The notes under the pieces: model-generated | Told to the model about the DNA's origin: nothing | Databases searched by the model: none | What the model saw: the letters and a program-made list of their open reading frames with translations, nothing else | Made by a program: the position numbers and the translations under genes | Origin: Pocillopora verrucosa | Lineage: Eukaryota > Cnidaria > Anthozoa > Scleractinia > Pocilloporidae | DNA length: 64,000 nt | Assembly: GCF_036669915.1 (NCBI RefSeq) | Contig: NC_089312.1 | Location: 441,991 to 505,990 of the forward strand | Direction of reading: 5' to 3' | Shown: positions 46,690 to 59,900 of the stretch, one piece after another | How the letters are laid out: each line of letters starts with the position of its first letter | Numbering within the stretch: the stretch's first letter is position 1

Positions 46690-47205
46690 TTCCTTGCTTT
46701 AAACACTGAGCGACATCAAGACCAACAGATATCATTTTTTTTTTACCTTTTGAAAAGCATCGATTCCGTAACCCACGAACGATTGCTGCTTAAGCTTAAA
46801 TACCACGAGATTGATCGACCCCTTCTGTTTTAGTTTTATAATTTCTTTACTGGCCGGAAGCAACGAGTCGAGGTGCGTGACACCCACTCTTTTTGGACCC
46901 GAGTGCTATCTGGTGTTCCCCGTGACACAATCTTTGGTCCTATTCTCCTCTTAATATGCGTCGATGACTTATCGTCAAACATCTCTACTACAACTAAAGA
47001 TGTTCGCTGATGACGCTAAGATATAACAGGAACTGGAAAACACAGAAAAGGACTAACAGGAGCAACCACTCGATATCGATGAGGTAGCAGCAAGAAATTG
47101 AATCTACAACAAGTACGAGGTACTGCGAAACAGGCAGAACATAGCCCCACTAACTTACATGCTGATTTCAAGTGTTAACAGTACTAGAGACCTGGGCGTT
47201 GTGAT
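46690..47205 (+). mobile_element. Fossil RT fragment in intron 1 of gene E
   Basis: Near-identical duplicate of 24820-25335 in gene C. Non-functional RT remains with broken frames. Confidence 0.5.
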
Positions 47206-47436
47206 CACGTCGAGCTGTCATGGAGCGAACAACGAGTAATATTCTCAATAAGGAGCGACTCCTAAAGGCAGTACAGTTACTATCTTTAGCATACTTACTT
47301 AAGCCCACTACAGTCTATATCTTAGCTCACGACTGACACAAACTCACAGTTGTTTCCAAAGTTCGTTGAAATGAACAATTTTCAACGGTAGCTCTCTATC
47401 GGTATAGCTTTTTAAATACTGAGTTGGTCACTCCCG

Positions 47437-47470
<34 letters not shown>

Positions 47471-49636
47471 CTTGTACAACTATTACCTCACGCCTGAGTT
47501 CTCATATACCTCTAAAAATTAACAATTTAGGGCGAGTGCAATTTGTGGTCTTTAAAAAAATTTACAAGTGCTTATTTATCCCAAAGCGCACGAGAAAAAT
47601 TATGCGATTACGTATTAATAACATACATAAAAAATACGAGATAGCCTAGCAGAAGCAAAGCGCGTACATCGAGTGCAAAAATAATTTATTCAAACCTTAC
47701 GTTCGGTCAAAACAACTGCGTACGATCAAAACAATAATATACAATAATATTTCACAACCCTTAGGCGCAAAAAAGCTCAAAGTTCGGCTAAACAGTTCAA
47801 GGAGTTGTCAAGTCTGTTTGCAAATCACTTTCGATGAAATGGAATCGCCGTCTGTTAGGTTTAACCATGTTTGTTTTTAATTTAGGCGTAGAATCGCTCG
47901 AGCAAGGTGTTAAGCTGGGTCGCCTCGTAATTTTCAATCTCCTCGGCAATTCCCTTCTCTAAACACCACTTTTTTCCAAAGCGTCAACCAACTATTGTTG
48001 TTGTGGTGGCGAAAGAAAACCTTCTTGAAACGCCAGTCATTGTTTCGCTCGCAAATTTCAGCGTATCCAGATGTTGCGACATCCAAGGCTCGCATTTGAT
48101 TCGCTATCTGTAAGTTTCTTTGATTATTGACCAATCAGAATGTCTGGTTTGTTACTTCTTTGCAATGAATTAACCCTCTTCTGCATTGAATTACCTGAAA
48201 GCTGCATTTATCTTAACCAATCAGAACTGAGTAATATTTCCATGTATATTTTTACGTACTGTAATAAAAATCAAACACAGCTAACACTCGTATAGTATAT
48301 ATAGTTTCGTGTTCAAAAACCCGAACAGAACAAAACAGGAATGATGAAAAATAAAGCCAAACTGGCATAAATGTTAAAATTCATAGCAATCATGCCGGTG
48401 TCAGAGCGACTGCGATCATGCTGAGGTCCATCAAGAAGCGGAGAGAAACACTTTCTCTTTCGTGCCCTAGCCGCTTCCTGCGTGCTTTACAACAGAACAA
48501 AGCACAGCGAAGGCTTCTCTATTTGTTAATAAAAAAGTATTCCAGAACATTCCGGAAGTTTACAACACAACTATTTTGGTAGTATTACTTCATTAACATG
48601 TCACCCATCGGAATGTTCTAGAAAGTTCCATGGTATGCGTGCCAGCATGACTAAGAACTAGAAATCTATCTTACAGCTATTATCCATAACAAGAGAAGCA
48701 AGCATTTCAATTAAAACATAGTTTTTCATTGATGGCATTTTTTGAAAACATTAGATTAAGAAGATAAATCAGTCATCAGTACGCAATATTACTTCAAAAT
48801 GTCCCTCAAAGGTGTAGAGTAACGTTTTCTCTTCTTCGCCAATATCGAATCAACACATTCATTTTCAAATCGAAACAGGTGCTTCAAGATAAAATTAAAC
48901 TGGCTAAGATCTCGTTTCTGAGCCATCAAATTTACAGGCTCAATGAAAAGTTAAATTTTAACTCGTAGCCTTTCGAAATCAGACAATGATAAAAAAAATT
49001 TTAAAGGAATTCTAGAATTGTATTTCTCTACAATTACCAAACGCACCATATAAACATCTGCGTCGTTCCTTAAATCAAATATAATATCCTCTTTGGAATG
49101 AGTTAAAGGACTTGCAAATTGCGATAAATTACCTACCTTTATGCCTCTATGAAGAACTTGGGGGTCTTCAGTAAAATTGCTCAGTCCAGTAAACCGACCA
49201 CAATCGCTCAGTTGACATTTAATGTCAGCATACACTTTTAGAGAGTTTATTCTGTAGGCAATATAATGCTTACCTGCTCCATTTTAGAAAAGTTATATCT
49301 AAAATTTCTTACCTTCACTCCTCGGTAGAGAAATGTGTTGTCTGCGGTGAAATTCTTGAAGCTAGCAAAGCGATCGGAGTCACTTAGTTGACATTTAAAC
49401 ATCTTCTTGTTTTCACCGGGTCCAAAGTTGTATGACCGACATGAACTTTCTTCCACACAATGTAGTCGACAAGAACTCTCAGAATCCACTTCAATTTCCT
49501 TGATAACACTTCCATAAAGCCGTCCTCCTTTTATTTCTCTGGCAAAGTTAACGGCTTTGTAGTGGGATGTTGTCAATCGACCTTCTCCGTTTGTTAAAGT
49601 AATCACCAAGAAAGTTATAAGGAGTGTTGAGTACAT

Positions 49637-52600
49637 GTTTTCGCGAGAAATGTTGTCAATTATAGTGATCTTTAGGGTTTTAGCTCTTTTTCATTAATTA
49701 TTAACACAAAACCTTGGTGCAAGTAGAAAAACATCATATTGATTGATTTAAATGCTCTAACTGGCATGATAGGGCAACATTTATGAGGGAATGAATTCAA
49801 ATCTTAAGAATAAATTCTGTGGTAATATATTAAAAAAATATATAGAGGGAATATTGGAACTATTTGAAACCACACACACGCACACGCACGCAGGTGAAGT
49901 TGATAAAATTTGAAACGAAAACTTAATTCAAACAGCAATCTTTTACAAAACGTTTCTGCCGATTAATAATTAATTTTGCAAGTGATGATAGGAATATCAG
50001 AGGAGAAGTAGAAAAGTATTAAAGGTGAATCGACGACATACAAACAAAGGCTATAAAAGGTGCAACATGATAAAGTATGGGTTGCCAGCTTGAACAGAAT
50101 TTAGTTTAAATTATATAAGTAAAGGCTCTAACGGTATTTCCTCACTACAAACGGTTAAAAGTTAGATGTGATCTGAAGAGCGGGTAACCGAACAAACAGG
50201 AACCCCAGCTAAAACCTTTGGTACATCAGAATGACGTCTTAAGATAGGTCTCCATAAGAGGTGGGAAGACTCTCAAAACGAATCACACTGGTTAAGAACT
50301 ATGAAATCTCTCAGACATTACATCATAAGGCGATTCAGTGGAATCAGAGATAAGTAGATTGGTACAATTTGGAGTAAATGACACGAAAATGACAATCTAA
50401 TCTTAACGTAATTTATTGCAATCAAGTTTTACAGAAATCTGTGTTTAAATAACTACCGCTGCGCATTGCTAGAATTTCTGTAAAGTTTGATGGTGATACA
50501 ACCCACAAAATAATAAGAACTAAACCATTGCTAATTATAGAGGTGTCTCCATCCTATTGAGTGTTAGAATAGACCTTTTTACAGTTCCCAGCGCCGTATT
50601 GGAAATGTAACCGCGCACACGTGAGAACGAGGCTGGGTTGACTCGCGTTGAATCTCTGTGAGAGCTTTTGGTGAAATTCGTACGTGAGTAGTAAAATTGT
50701 TCGATTTTTAAGGAAAATGGATGGTCCTAGCCGAAATCTCGATAAAGCTAATTTTTCTCCCAAAAAGAAAGGAAAGCAGTGTGCCGCTTTTGGTTGTTCA
50801 AATACATTTTATGGCCCCAATGGTTTGCCTACGAGCTTTCACTTCAAGTTTATGCACGGAGGCATGTATTTTTGCTAAGTATTTATCGTTCTATACTTAT
50901 TCTCTGTGAATTATGGATGAGGATAACTATTGTTACAAAATAAGTAAAAATTTTCTAGTAGGTACCTAAATTGTTTTAAGTTCGGTAGAGTTTTTTTTAT
51001 TCTGGCAGCAAGTCAAGAAGTTCAGTGCTGCTCACCTGTTTACTACATGGCTTGCCTAAAACACTCCTAGCAGAGAAACTCTTGGAAAGTAATTGCTTTT
51101 AACAAAATAACCACGACACTGTAGCTTCAGAGTTTTCACTTATTATGACAGACCCAGAAAACTGACCCAAATTTGGTAGCAATTGTGACAAAAGCAGTTT
51201 TCAGTAGTTGTTGTTTTTGTTTTTTATGATAGGATAGTAATCCACTATAGATGCCACATGGAACTCTCAAAAAATATTTTGTGTGCTTTATGTATCAATC
51301 AATTTGATGCTTCAAATTGAAAAAAAGGAAAAGTGAGTTTCTCCAACTAAAAGAGTTCTCGACACAAAGATGAACTATAGCACTAAATTTTATTATTCAC
51401 AAAATTGTCCTCATGATAAAAAGTTTGATAGAAGTCTCGCAAAAAATAATTTCTCATACATTTCGATGGTCTGAAAGATTCTCTTTCAAACAAATCTTAT
51501 GGTAACTATAACAGGATAAAATAAATATCTTGATTTGGATATATTTCTCAATCTTTTAAGTATCTTCTTTACATCTCAAAATTATATCATAACATTGGTT
51601 AACACAATGCAGTAAGAACTAGTATAGCAAACCTTTGCGTCAGAAAGCCTCTAAGTGCTAAGAATGGGAATATTAATTCACTGAATGTTTATCACTGACA
51701 GAAACTTAAGTGTGCGTAAAGGACTAGCATTGTTGAGATCAGTAGCTGAGAGGAAACATTTCTGTTCTCTTCCTTTAACCCTTAAATACCCAAGATCTGA
51801 TTGTCAATTCTCCCTTCTAGTTGCTACACATATACTTGTAAATAAGTCATGAGAATTTGATGTAAGATCAAGATAATTTTTGCCTGATAACTTTCAGTAT
51901 TAACATTATCTGTTTGCTGGATAGTGTTTGGAGAAGTTACATGAATCAGTCACTTCTGTGAGTTTTTAAATTGTCTAATATTTTGGTCTGATTCTTTCAA
52001 TGAACCTAATAAATTACCATGAGTCGCGAACTGAAATGGTTTTCAATGTATCACGAGCATAAGTTGTCCTGGGCCAGATGGGTATGAAAATATTATGACA
52101 TCTGTTAGTAACAGTTTTCCTCGTGGGTTGATAGAAACAAGGGTTATAATGAAGTGGTTCTACAGGCTCTATTGTATAGTTTCCCATAAGATAAAATGTA
52201 CAAATGGCAAACTAAAAGACATCTTGGTGAACAAAATGGGAACAACTTTAACTGAAGAATATGATACAACAACAAGTACCACACCAACAACAGCAGCAAT
52301 AACAAATCTCCTCTACCTAGAGGGCTGCAGCCTTTGCCTCGCTTTCTAAGCCATACTGAACAGCTTCTGTGGTACTTCCTGTAATGCGTTCCTCTCAACA
52401 CGATGTGGCGATATTCTCGTGAAACAACGGGGTAATCGTAAAGCTGACTGAAATTCATCTCAGGTAAATTACGGAGATTGCTCACCATCCAAGGGCTGAA
52501 ATCCTTACCATAGTTACTTCGTATCTGAAGTCGCTCTGGTTTTGTTCTAGGTCCTGGACATCTGTAAGAAGTTCTCGGTTTTCTCCACTACTCGATGGAA

Positions 52601-55600
52601 GGACGTGTCATGTCAGCAAAGCATAAACTTTCAACACTAAGTCGGCTCTAATTCAGCCCGTCGATTTTAAATTATATTTAAAATCTCCCTGAGATCTCTT
52701 GCTTCGAGTTTCTGGATGTCGTCTAACGACGAAATTTTTATATCGTTGTGTTAAAGAACTATTTTGAAGGGAGAAATCGCATTGAAAAGTGCATTAGATC
52801 GTGAAATGTCAGCAGATCAGCTGTTTGAAAGAACCGCCGGGTCAACCCCAGCCTCGTTATCGTGTGTGCGCGGTTACTAATCCAATATGGCGCCGGGAAC
52901 TGTAAAAAGGTCTATTGTTTAGTCTCACAGGTTAACTGTCTCAAGTTGCAAGTTCGCAAGTTAATTACAAGTTCCACTGCTCGCAGTTAACTAAAACTAG
53001 TCGAGACGAGCCGTGGTTGAACGCATAACAGAATTAGGCCTCGATCTTCAAAGCCTCCCGACACATGTAGGTGAGGCGGACCAAAGTGGCCAGGTATTCT
53101 GGAGTTTAGCCGAAATTTACATTACAGTAGCTAGCAAGTATCTTAGATATAAAAGAGTCTTAATGACAGAATAATTTATTTAACATTTTTATTACCATTG
53201 ATTACAACAAATAAGCGATTGACTAACTATACACCTTACATGAAAAAGAAGAGAGATCTCCGTTAACTTAATCGACCAATATCTCGGTCTTGTTGAGTGA
53301 AATTTGAGTCAAGATATCTTGTATTGTGTTGAATCGAATATTTCTTACGTCAAATGCAATGGTATTTTCTAACAGAAAACCTTTAAACCTCCTTTTAAAT
53401 CTAAAGAAAGCGACAAAACTTTTAACTTTTTCCACAGGTGTTAGAGAGCACTTAGTCAGTGACAGTGCCTCTCACATTTTCAAGCATCTGAAAGATTCTG
53501 CACATTGTCGCTCTTTGTGTTCAGCAGATAACTTCCATGTTTCAGATCACGCCTCTACCGGTTTTCAACTCAAGATAAAAGAGGCTATTCATATTCAAAG
53601 AGAACAACCATCCTTGAATCAACAATTACCCCATGTAAATCTAAAGCTATCCTTTTAGTTATCACACTTTCATGCTTTACCTCTTTTCTTGTTGTCATTA
53701 TTTATCATAATTAGCATTGTTCTATTTATTATATTTCAACTTCCAACGCTTTGTACATGAATTAACTGAAGATGACAAAAGCTTCTGTCGAAACATGTTT
53801 TACAGACTTAAAAGTTTTGTTGCTTTCTTTCAATTCTTGACTTGCCTGTTAATATCAAGATCCTTTTAAATCATCATTATATAAAACAGAGCCCGTGCCG
53901 GCGTGATCTTGTGAGCTACTCCATAAACTAGATCGACCAAGACAATCCGCTAAATTTCCAACTGAGTATCGAAAGTGATCTTTAATTGCTTAAGTTTTGC
54001 CTTACGCCGTTATGTGATTGGTCTAGATTTCTCGCTTGTGTTTTCTTGCTCTTCAAGCAGTTTGCTTTATACATCTGGCTCGTAACGTTAACGTAATTAC
54101 ATCCCTTGTGAAAGTTTATATTTGCAGATATAAGTAAAAGTTGTTGACAATTGCTAAAAGCAGAGGGTGATATTCTCAAATTCTGTGGCTATATAATCTA
54201 TCAAATGTTACTTTATTATTAGTGCGAGCTGAGTAACTCTAGATACCCTATACTCCAGCCTTTCGACACTTCAAGTTGCACGTGAGAAGCCATTTACGCT
54301 AATTCAGGGTTACAAATTCAACTTGGTTGTGCATTTCTTCTTGTGAAACCATTCATTCGTTATCTTGAAGTTATGTGGGGTTGTTGTCATCATGCCAGGC
54401 AAAATTGAACATGATGAAATGTGATCAAGAACTACGACTAAGGCTATTTTGCGAAACAAAAAAAAACGAGACGAAGCCAAGCGAGATATAGAAAAACTAA
54501 AAGGAGTAATGCAGATATATTTTGTAGTAAGGTAAAGATAACTTTCACGAGGATTTTGGAGTAATCGTTAATAAACAAGAGGGTTTGTTTTTTCAATTGG
54601 CAGAGTAATTTAAGAAGAGTTATTATTTTGCGAAATCGACTAGTAGTCCATTTCGCAAAATAGTATCTCGCCTAAAATTACTATTGGCGAAATATATCTA
54701 AGTACGGTTTAAGAAATAAGAGGAGACCAAAATCTTTGGTGGTATACTAATTTGTTTTGTTTAGATGTATTTTTGTGACATGAATAAGGGGTCACGTTGT
54801 CACCGCAAAGTGAAAATAGTCGATTCCGCAGAATAGTAACTCTTTTGAAATTACAACTTTGCGAAATGAATAAAAATCCTTCTTATCAAATGACGATTAC
54901 TCCATAATCCTTGTGAAAGCTATCTTTACCTAATTAGAAAATATTTCAGTCTGCATTATTCTTTTCGTTTCGTTATATCTCGCCTGATTTCGTTTCGTTT
55001 CGCAAAATAGAATAAGCCCAAGAAAACCTGCAGAGCTGCTAAGGCAAAATAAAAATCTACTCTGATCCCTGGCCTGCATGCTTCATTGGGTTTTTAACGA
55101 TCCGGCCCTGATGTGGATGTCTTTAATGAGCTGTTTTGTATCCCTGTAGTAATCCCCCTCAGTTTTACTTTTGATTCAAGTGCTTAATTCAGAGTGTTGC
55201 CTAATTTTCACTCTTTTCAAAAACTGTTTCTGAACTGATGAACGCTAATACCTTCAAGACTAAAAAGGACATAGCTTTGTCACACCACTGGCAAATGATT
55301 GTGCTGGTTTAAATAAACGACGTTAATATAAACGACATTTTCCTAAACAGTAACTCCATGATTCCTATGACTTTTCAGTATCAGAGGAAACTTCACTTTT
55401 AAAGAATGTCAAGAGAGAAGCAGAGTAAAGCGTGCTTGATACTTTCTTAAAACCTCTTTGGTTGATCATTAATTCGGCCCAAAACAAAGAGAGAGAACAC
55501 AACACTTTCAAAACCAATGAAGTTCTCTACTATTTACGGTACCTATGATTTACGAAGGAATCTCCCGCTGTGCCAACAAAAGTGTTAACAAAAGAAAGCA

Positions 55601-56944
55601 CTTTGAAGAGATCTCTGAGCGGATTTAAATCCAGGTTGTTCGAAAATGATGAGACGACAAGAAATGATGTGTTAGAGGACATTTCAAACTCTTTGGCAAA
55701 TTATTTAGATGCGAAAAGGGTAAAAGACTTTAGGATTATTATCATATCATATCTGTTTTCAGTCTTACCAGATTTCATCTTACAATTATCTCGATTTACG
55801 AGTACTAAATTTAGGTTTCAACTTTCAAGTTCGTGTTTCAAGTTTATTTTACATCGCGTATACAATAATTTTGTATCAAGAATGTAGACATACAGCTTTC
55901 GCTAGTAAAAGAAGAAAATAAACGAGATTAAAGCAAAATCTAGTGGTAAACAAACTTCTCGTGGGCTTAAAAGATACAAAGCGTATCCAGGAATTTTTGA
56001 TTGGGTGGGTTACAACTTTGATTCAGAGAACACAGAGTCTGGTTTTAAACTGGAGCCCTAATAATTAAACACGTATTTTAAGAAATTCCGTCATTGAAAT
56101 AATTTTGGTGAAAAACATTTAGTAAAATTACTCACTGGTTTGATGGGGAGAGGTGGGAGAGGTGGGAGAGGTGGGAGAGGTGGGAGAGGTGGGAGAGGTG
56201 GGGAGTCCCCAGACCCTCCCCACTCGAGTTGTCACTGAAGATTCAGCTAAATTTGAATTTGATGTCTGCTCCCTGTCCATCTTCGTTGTCTCTATACATA
56301 AAAACTTGCACATGCAAGGTTTTGTTCCTTAAGACTTGTGCGTGAGTTTAAGCCTATCCACAACTTGATGCTTTCTTTAAAAATCTAATTTGGTGACAAA
56401 CACTACATGAATAAATGAAATAAATAAAGTCACGAATAAAGGTCCCCTGAGAAAAACGAATACGAAATATAAGTGAAAATAATTAGAAGCACATGAGGGA
56501 AACTTGCAAACGCCCGCCTAAGGAAATGAGAATTTGCAAATATAAAAATACGAATACAAATTAAAGGTTAATCTAATAATGGTGACCTGGACAAGCCCTT
56601 GAGATTAACCACGAATAGACCAGGCTTAGTTATTCACAGGGCGGATAACGCTATCCAACGGATAAATCGTTAAAATGTACTTTAGTATCTACCGGATAGA
56701 GATTAATCCAGTTGATATCGTTCTCCACCCTTCGAACAACCGGGGCCAGGTTCGCCATAAAGAACTCATACTAACTACGGTACTTATTGACAATAAGTGA
56801 GGATGTTATGGTTGCTTCTAGCGATAGACTTTGCTACTGCTATAAGTCGGCTGGATTGATCCTACTGAAGTTATAAAAAAAAAAAGATTCTTTGATGTCG
56901 TCATACTTAGAATCATGTTTTGTTACCCCGCGATATAAACCATC
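49637..56944. other. Spacer between genes E and F (duplicate of C/D spacer)
   Basis: Repeats the C/D spacer in the same order: AT motif (49693-49703), THAP element (50568-52916, THAP frame 50684-50878), Penelope GIY-YIG end (53326-53848), foldback (54444-55010), FBG1 relic (55543-55575), exon-like segment (55586-55743), six-unit minisatellite (56143-56202) and GGATAAC palindrome (56641-56745). No additional gene is present. Confidence 0.7.
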
Positions 56945-59900
56945 TTATCCCTTGGCTTTTACTTTCATCTCGGTGCGTTTTAGTGAGTAGTGATGGCCTC
57001 TCAACGTGCCCCAGTTGACTCCATCAGCATGAGAGGCATGTTGGCCATTCAAATACAATCCGTTTAGATTGGACGCATGGCAGCTTTTGTACCACCAGGC
57101 CCCTTTGTAGAGTTGGGCACAGCTTGCAGAATGTGGATCACTATCTTGATCTTTCGTGGAAAACTGCATATGGCTGGAATAAGAATAAAACTTATGTTGC
57201 CTTCTTTCATTTCTGTTTAGCCATCGAGGAAAAAGATTTTCTCTTAATACTTATAAAACCAATTCTGCTTAAGGGAACTACTTTGACAAATTGCTTTAAA
57301 GAAAGAATAAAGAAACGCGAGAGAGACAGAGATAAAGAGGTAGATTTATGATACAGTATAGAGCAGAATACAGTAGTTTAGGATAGGACGCAATAAAATA
57401 GAATATAATGATATCCTTAGTGAAAATAAGTTTGTTTTGGCCAAGGAAATTAAAGTCACAAAACGTTTCAAGTACGTGTTGGCTGTCCTTAATGTAAGAT
57501 GGTAAAGTTTTGACCATAGGTATTATAATTTTATCTAAATAGCTGAAAATAAGTTGGGTGGGACAACTGCCTATAGAAGCTTATCACGAAGCTACGCCAG
57601 GAAATCGTAAGTTACCTTGTTCCTTTTCCTCCTATTAGTAAAGATCGAGCATTCCGTTTAGCCATTCTTATTGTAGCCATATCCATTTCATTAGCCGTTA
57701 CCTTCATTCCAAAGTTATTCCTAAGGGTTTTCGCACCAATTTTCAGGCATCTTCTTTTCCTCATTCTAATAAATGTCGCCACCAAATTCAGTGCGCCCAT
57801 AACGCTTTTTCACGCTAGGTGATATTATGAGAATTACAATCCGTGCTATGTGCTAAAAACATAACGAACTCAATGAAAAAATTCTACATTGCCGCTTTGA
57901 ACTTTCCAAAATGTGTCCAGCTGTTTTAGTACAATCTGTTTGTGCCAAAATTCAGGATGCCATTTCTAAACCTTTTTAACCATTTTCACCAAATTAAGGC
58001 CCAAAAACTCGACCAACTTATCGGTCCTCAAAATACTAGCGACTCATCGCCTGAAAGCCTCAAAACTGCAATTAGCATTCCAGAAAAATTACCAATTTCG
58101 GATTAAAAAAAATCAGTTCGCAGTTAGAGGTTAAATTTTGTTCCCATTTTTAAAAAAATCGACGAATTTTCAGTCAAGCAAGACCTTAAAAAATCCTTCG
58201 CCGCGTTTAATTGAAAGCTATTTTTTCACGACAAAGAGGATGATTCCTCGAACAAAGATTCTTTCGAAACACTTCAGATTCGAAAGTCTAAATGGACTCC
58301 CCCAGAGGTCCAATTCACATCTTTAGATTTTTTCATCAAAAAATATCGCCACGATATTAAAAGACTAAAATAATCGTAACACCAAATTTCCAACTTTTCT
58401 TCAAAAGAGTGGTCGACATTAAGAAGACTAAAAAACGCAAAGACATAGTTATTAAAGCGGCCAACACAGGCTGTGCAGTCTTTGTTCGGCTGACCGACCT
58501 CTACCAAAAAGAAGCTTTGCGTCAACTTTCTGACACCTCTTTTTATGCCAAAGTTGACAAAGATCTCACTTTCATCAATCAAAAAATTGTGAAAAACACT
58601 ATTAACGATCTTCTAACTAAACAAGAATTGCTCGCCACTGCAAAAAATCTTACCATCAACACTCCTATGTATTTACTTTTTACCTCAAATCCACAAACCT
58701 GACCACCCAGGCCGACCGACCCATCGTTTTTTCCTGCAGTTGTCGAACGAACTTTTTTCCAGCTATTTAGACAAAATTATGGCATGTACGTCAAAACTTT
58801 GCTATCTTACATAAAGGACAGCCAACACGCACTTGAAGTTTTCGTCACTTTAACTTCCTTAGCCAAAACAAACTTATTTTTACTATGGATATTTCATCTC
58901 TTTATATAGTCCTTCCCAACAATGGAGGTCTCGGGGCCCTGAAATATTTTTTCGATCAACGCATTATTAAGGAACCTAGCTCTGAAACACTACTCCGTCT
59001 AACCGAACTAGTACTTATACTCAATTACTTTTCACTCGATGGCAGCTAGTACAAACAAACTAATGGCGTAACCGGCATGGATACAACTATGGTACCCAGC
59101 TAAGGCAATCTTTTCGTAGGTTTTATCGAACACCAATTTTTTTAGTCAATACCACGGCCCCACTGAACCTGAACTTTACGACCGCTACATTGATAGCTAT
59201 ATCGGCGCTACCTCTTTTACCAGAGAGGAGCTCACTTAATTTGTAATCGTCGTCAATTCCTTTCATCCAGTTCTTAAATATACTTGGGAAGTTTCCGACA
59301 CTTCTTTGGCTATTCTAGACACCAAAATTTCAATTGAAGGCAACGTTCTATGCACTAGTGTTTACTAGCAAGATATAGGTACTTGTTATATTAATCTTCG
59401 CATCCACCACACGTCAAGAATTTCATACCGTGCCCAACAAATCGATCGACAGTCAGCATTAAAAACGGCTGAGAAGGAAAACACCGATTGCATTCCATTC
59501 ACTCTCACATTTCACCCTCACAACCACACAGTTACGGGACCTTAGGGAGCCATTAAGATCACTGATCACTTAACGTGCACCTCCGGCAGGTCATTAACTG
59601 CATAACTTGCACTTATTGCAAAAAGTTATACATTGGTGAAACAGGAAGACGATTCGGTGACCGATTCCGAGAACACCTTCGCGACGTAGAAAGAAATGAC
59701 CCTCACGCATCCAAACCAGTCGCTAGAGAGTTTAATCTCCCTAATCATTCTAGGCAGCATATGGCAGTTTGCGGCCTTTCCCTACATGTAGACAGTTCGG
59801 AAAGCCGCAAAAATGTAGAACAAAAAATTATCTTTCAAATCGGCATTCTTAATCTCCAGGGTATCGACGAGCGCTTTTCTTTGAACTGACTTATTTTTGT

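Larger units (their letters stand above)
44278..49636 (-). pseudogene. Gene E: chimeric PAN-EGF-fibrinogen gene with truncated last exon
   Basis: Exons 49313-49636, 46224-46344, 45638-46049 and a remnant 44278-44419. The first two exons and the first part of exon 3 (down to ~45,874) are a near-perfect copy of gene C; below that point exon 3 and intron 3 are of the D/F type. The switch is inside the FBG1 coding sequence near DFFRDW. Exon 4 keeps only its first ~38 bp (MQFSAKDQDSD), then a deletion joins it to spacer DNA. The frame continues 26 more residues after that (VYEVFMLNLAPVV...) to a TAG at 44280-44278. The protein would be about 332 residues and lacks the WWYxxCH ligand pocket and the FBG2 cysteines. 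Splice sites are intact, so a transcript is possible, but lectin activity is not expected. The alternative exon 1 donor (edge 49274) is CAG|GTAAGC. Confidence 0.75.

Noticed and set aside
56128..56313. A frame with (TSP)n repeats resembling a mucin-like linker
   Set aside because: It is the translation of the six-unit GGGAGAGGTG minisatellite; the five-unit copy at 34270 has no matching frame.
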